From positions 1 to 7,447 of the forward strand of contig PEWQ01000183.1 of the NCBI GenBank assembly GCA_002780065.1: a stretch of DNA of 7,447 nucleotides, given 5' to 3'. The DNA comes from Candidatus Hydrogenedentes bacterium CG07_land_8_20_14_0_80_42_17. Its GTDB lineage: Bacteria; UBA8481. Below are positions 6,750 to 7,447 of the stretch, one piece after another (positions within the stretch are counted from its first letter, which is position 1; each line of letters begins with the position of its first letter). The translations under genes were made by a program, and so were the position numbers. Below the pieces are notes generated by a model. That model had not been told where the DNA came from, did not search any database, and saw nothing but the letters and a program-made list of their open reading frames with translations.

Positions 6750-7447
6750 ATGAATATCTTCGATACTCACTGTCATCTCGATATGGAGCAATTCGATGCC
6801 GACAGATGCGAAGTATTCAATCGATCAAATGCGAGTGGAGTGACTGAATGGCTGATTCCTTCTACATCGGTGCAGTCAACCCGAAGGCTTATTCATGCGC
6901 CTTGGCGAAATTCAAATATTCGTATTGCGGCAGGAATTCATCCTCACGAGGTCACTTCAGTCACGATCTCGGCTATTTCAGAGATCGAAAGTTTTCTTCT
7001 GGAATTTCCCGAAATTTGCGCTATCGGTGAATTCGGACTGGATTTTTTCTACGATATCGATTATGTGAAGAGGCAGATTCAATTTTTCGAAGCGCAACTC
7101 GAACTTAGCGAGCGATATCATAAGCCCATGATCATTCACTGCAGAAATTCCAAAGAAAAATCAGGAAGATACTCGAATGCTTACAAAGAAGCTCTCGACA
7201 TTCTTGAGGGATCGAAAGCGGCAGGAGTATTACATTCATTCACAGGTTCAATAGATGATGCAATGCGAGCAATTGAGCTCGGCTGGTATATAAGCCTGAA
7301 CGGAATAGTAACATTCAAGCAGAGTAATGAACTGCGTGAAGTTGCAAAGCAATTACCGTCGAATCGAATTCTTATCGAGACTGACGCGCCTTATCTCGCA
7401 CCGGTTCCGATGCGCGGAAAACGCAACGAACCTTCATTCATGATTCA
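6750..7447 (+). CDS. tatD: TatD-family metal-dependent hydrolase, N-terminal 232 residues (cut by window edge)
   Basis: The frame is open from ATG 6750 to the window end, giving 232 of roughly 255-265 residues usual for the family. It is an amidohydrolase-fold TIM barrel; characterised members are metal-dependent 3'-5' DNA/RNA exonucleases. Metal ligands are visible in order: H7 and H9 (DTHCHLD), E94 (IGEFGLD), H130 (IIHCR), H162 (LHSFTG), and D212 (IETDAPYLAP). AGIHPHE (61-67) is also typical. All key residues are present. It lies 38 nt after the channel gene with the tandem array between them. No proper Shine-Dalgarno site or promoter is seen; the GGTG of the array 8 nt upstream is the only purine-rich match. 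It may be co-transcribed with the channel, but a functional link is not implied. Confidence 0.92.
   Translation, partial: MNIFDTHCHLDMEQFDADRCEVFNRSNASGVTEWLIPSTSVQSTRRLIHAPWRNSNIRIAAGIHPHEVTSVTISAISEIESFLLEFPEICAIGEFGLDFFYDIDYVKRQIQFFEAQLELSERYHKPMIIHCRNSKEKSGRYSNAYKEALDILEGSKAAGVLHSFTGSIDDAMRAIELGWYISLNGIVTFKQSNELREVAKQLPSNRILIETDAPYLAPVPMRGKRNEPSFMI

Noticed and set aside
6848-7030. 60-codon plus-strand open frame
   Set aside because: It is out of frame inside tatD, whose own frame carries the metal-binding motifs without interruption to the window end.

Overview
The window looks like ordinary chromosomal DNA from a moderately AT-rich bacterium. It holds a partial coiled-coil gene, a DUF4032 kinase-like gene, a complete three-gene succinate dehydrogenase/fumarate reductase operon, a cyclic-nucleotide-binding protein paired with a two-helix RCK potassium channel, and the 5' part of a TatD-family nuclease gene. 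The dehydrogenase points to the Bacteroidota/Chlorobiota (FCB) side of the tree: a single five-helix diheme cytochrome b, gene order C-A-B, and a flavoprotein tail ending in 'QRSYK'. An Ignavibacteria- or Kapabacteria-like source is my best guess, but it rests on gene style only and is low confidence. I see no phage, transposase, CRISPR or RNA gene.

Layout. Positions 1-203 (minus): N-terminal part of a small charged, helical protein. 204-301: divergent promoter region. 302-1531 (plus): DUF4032/kinase-like protein. 1532-1715: convergent intergenic region with a large inverted repeat ending in T8, followed by a 25-bp tandem duplication. 1716-5070 (minus): sdhC-sdhA-sdhB, transcribed right to left, with a 4-nt stop/start overlap at both junctions. 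5071-5179: AT-only divergent region with interlocked promoters and a perfect 10-bp inverted repeat. 5180-5662 (plus): stand-alone cyclic-nucleotide-binding domain. 5671-6711 (plus): K+ channel with TVGYGD filter and RCK domains. 6705-6746: heptamer tandem array that swallows the channel stop codon. 6750-7447 (plus): tatD, cut by the window edge.

How the parts fit. SdhCAB is a membrane quinone-linked respiratory complex of the TCA cycle or fumarate respiration. The cyclic-nucleotide-binding protein has no DNA-binding domain and sits 8 nt upstream of a ligand-gated K+ channel that has no such domain of its own, so the pair may act as a split cyclic-nucleotide-responsive channel. Two translation styles seem to coexist. 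Genes inside the sdh operon have strong Shine-Dalgarno sites. Genes at the head of transcription units have none, and a -10-like hexamer lies 6-8 nt from the start codon, the spacing expected of leaderless mRNAs. The candidates for something new are the split channel, the leaderless pattern and the repeats; the rest is well-known biology.
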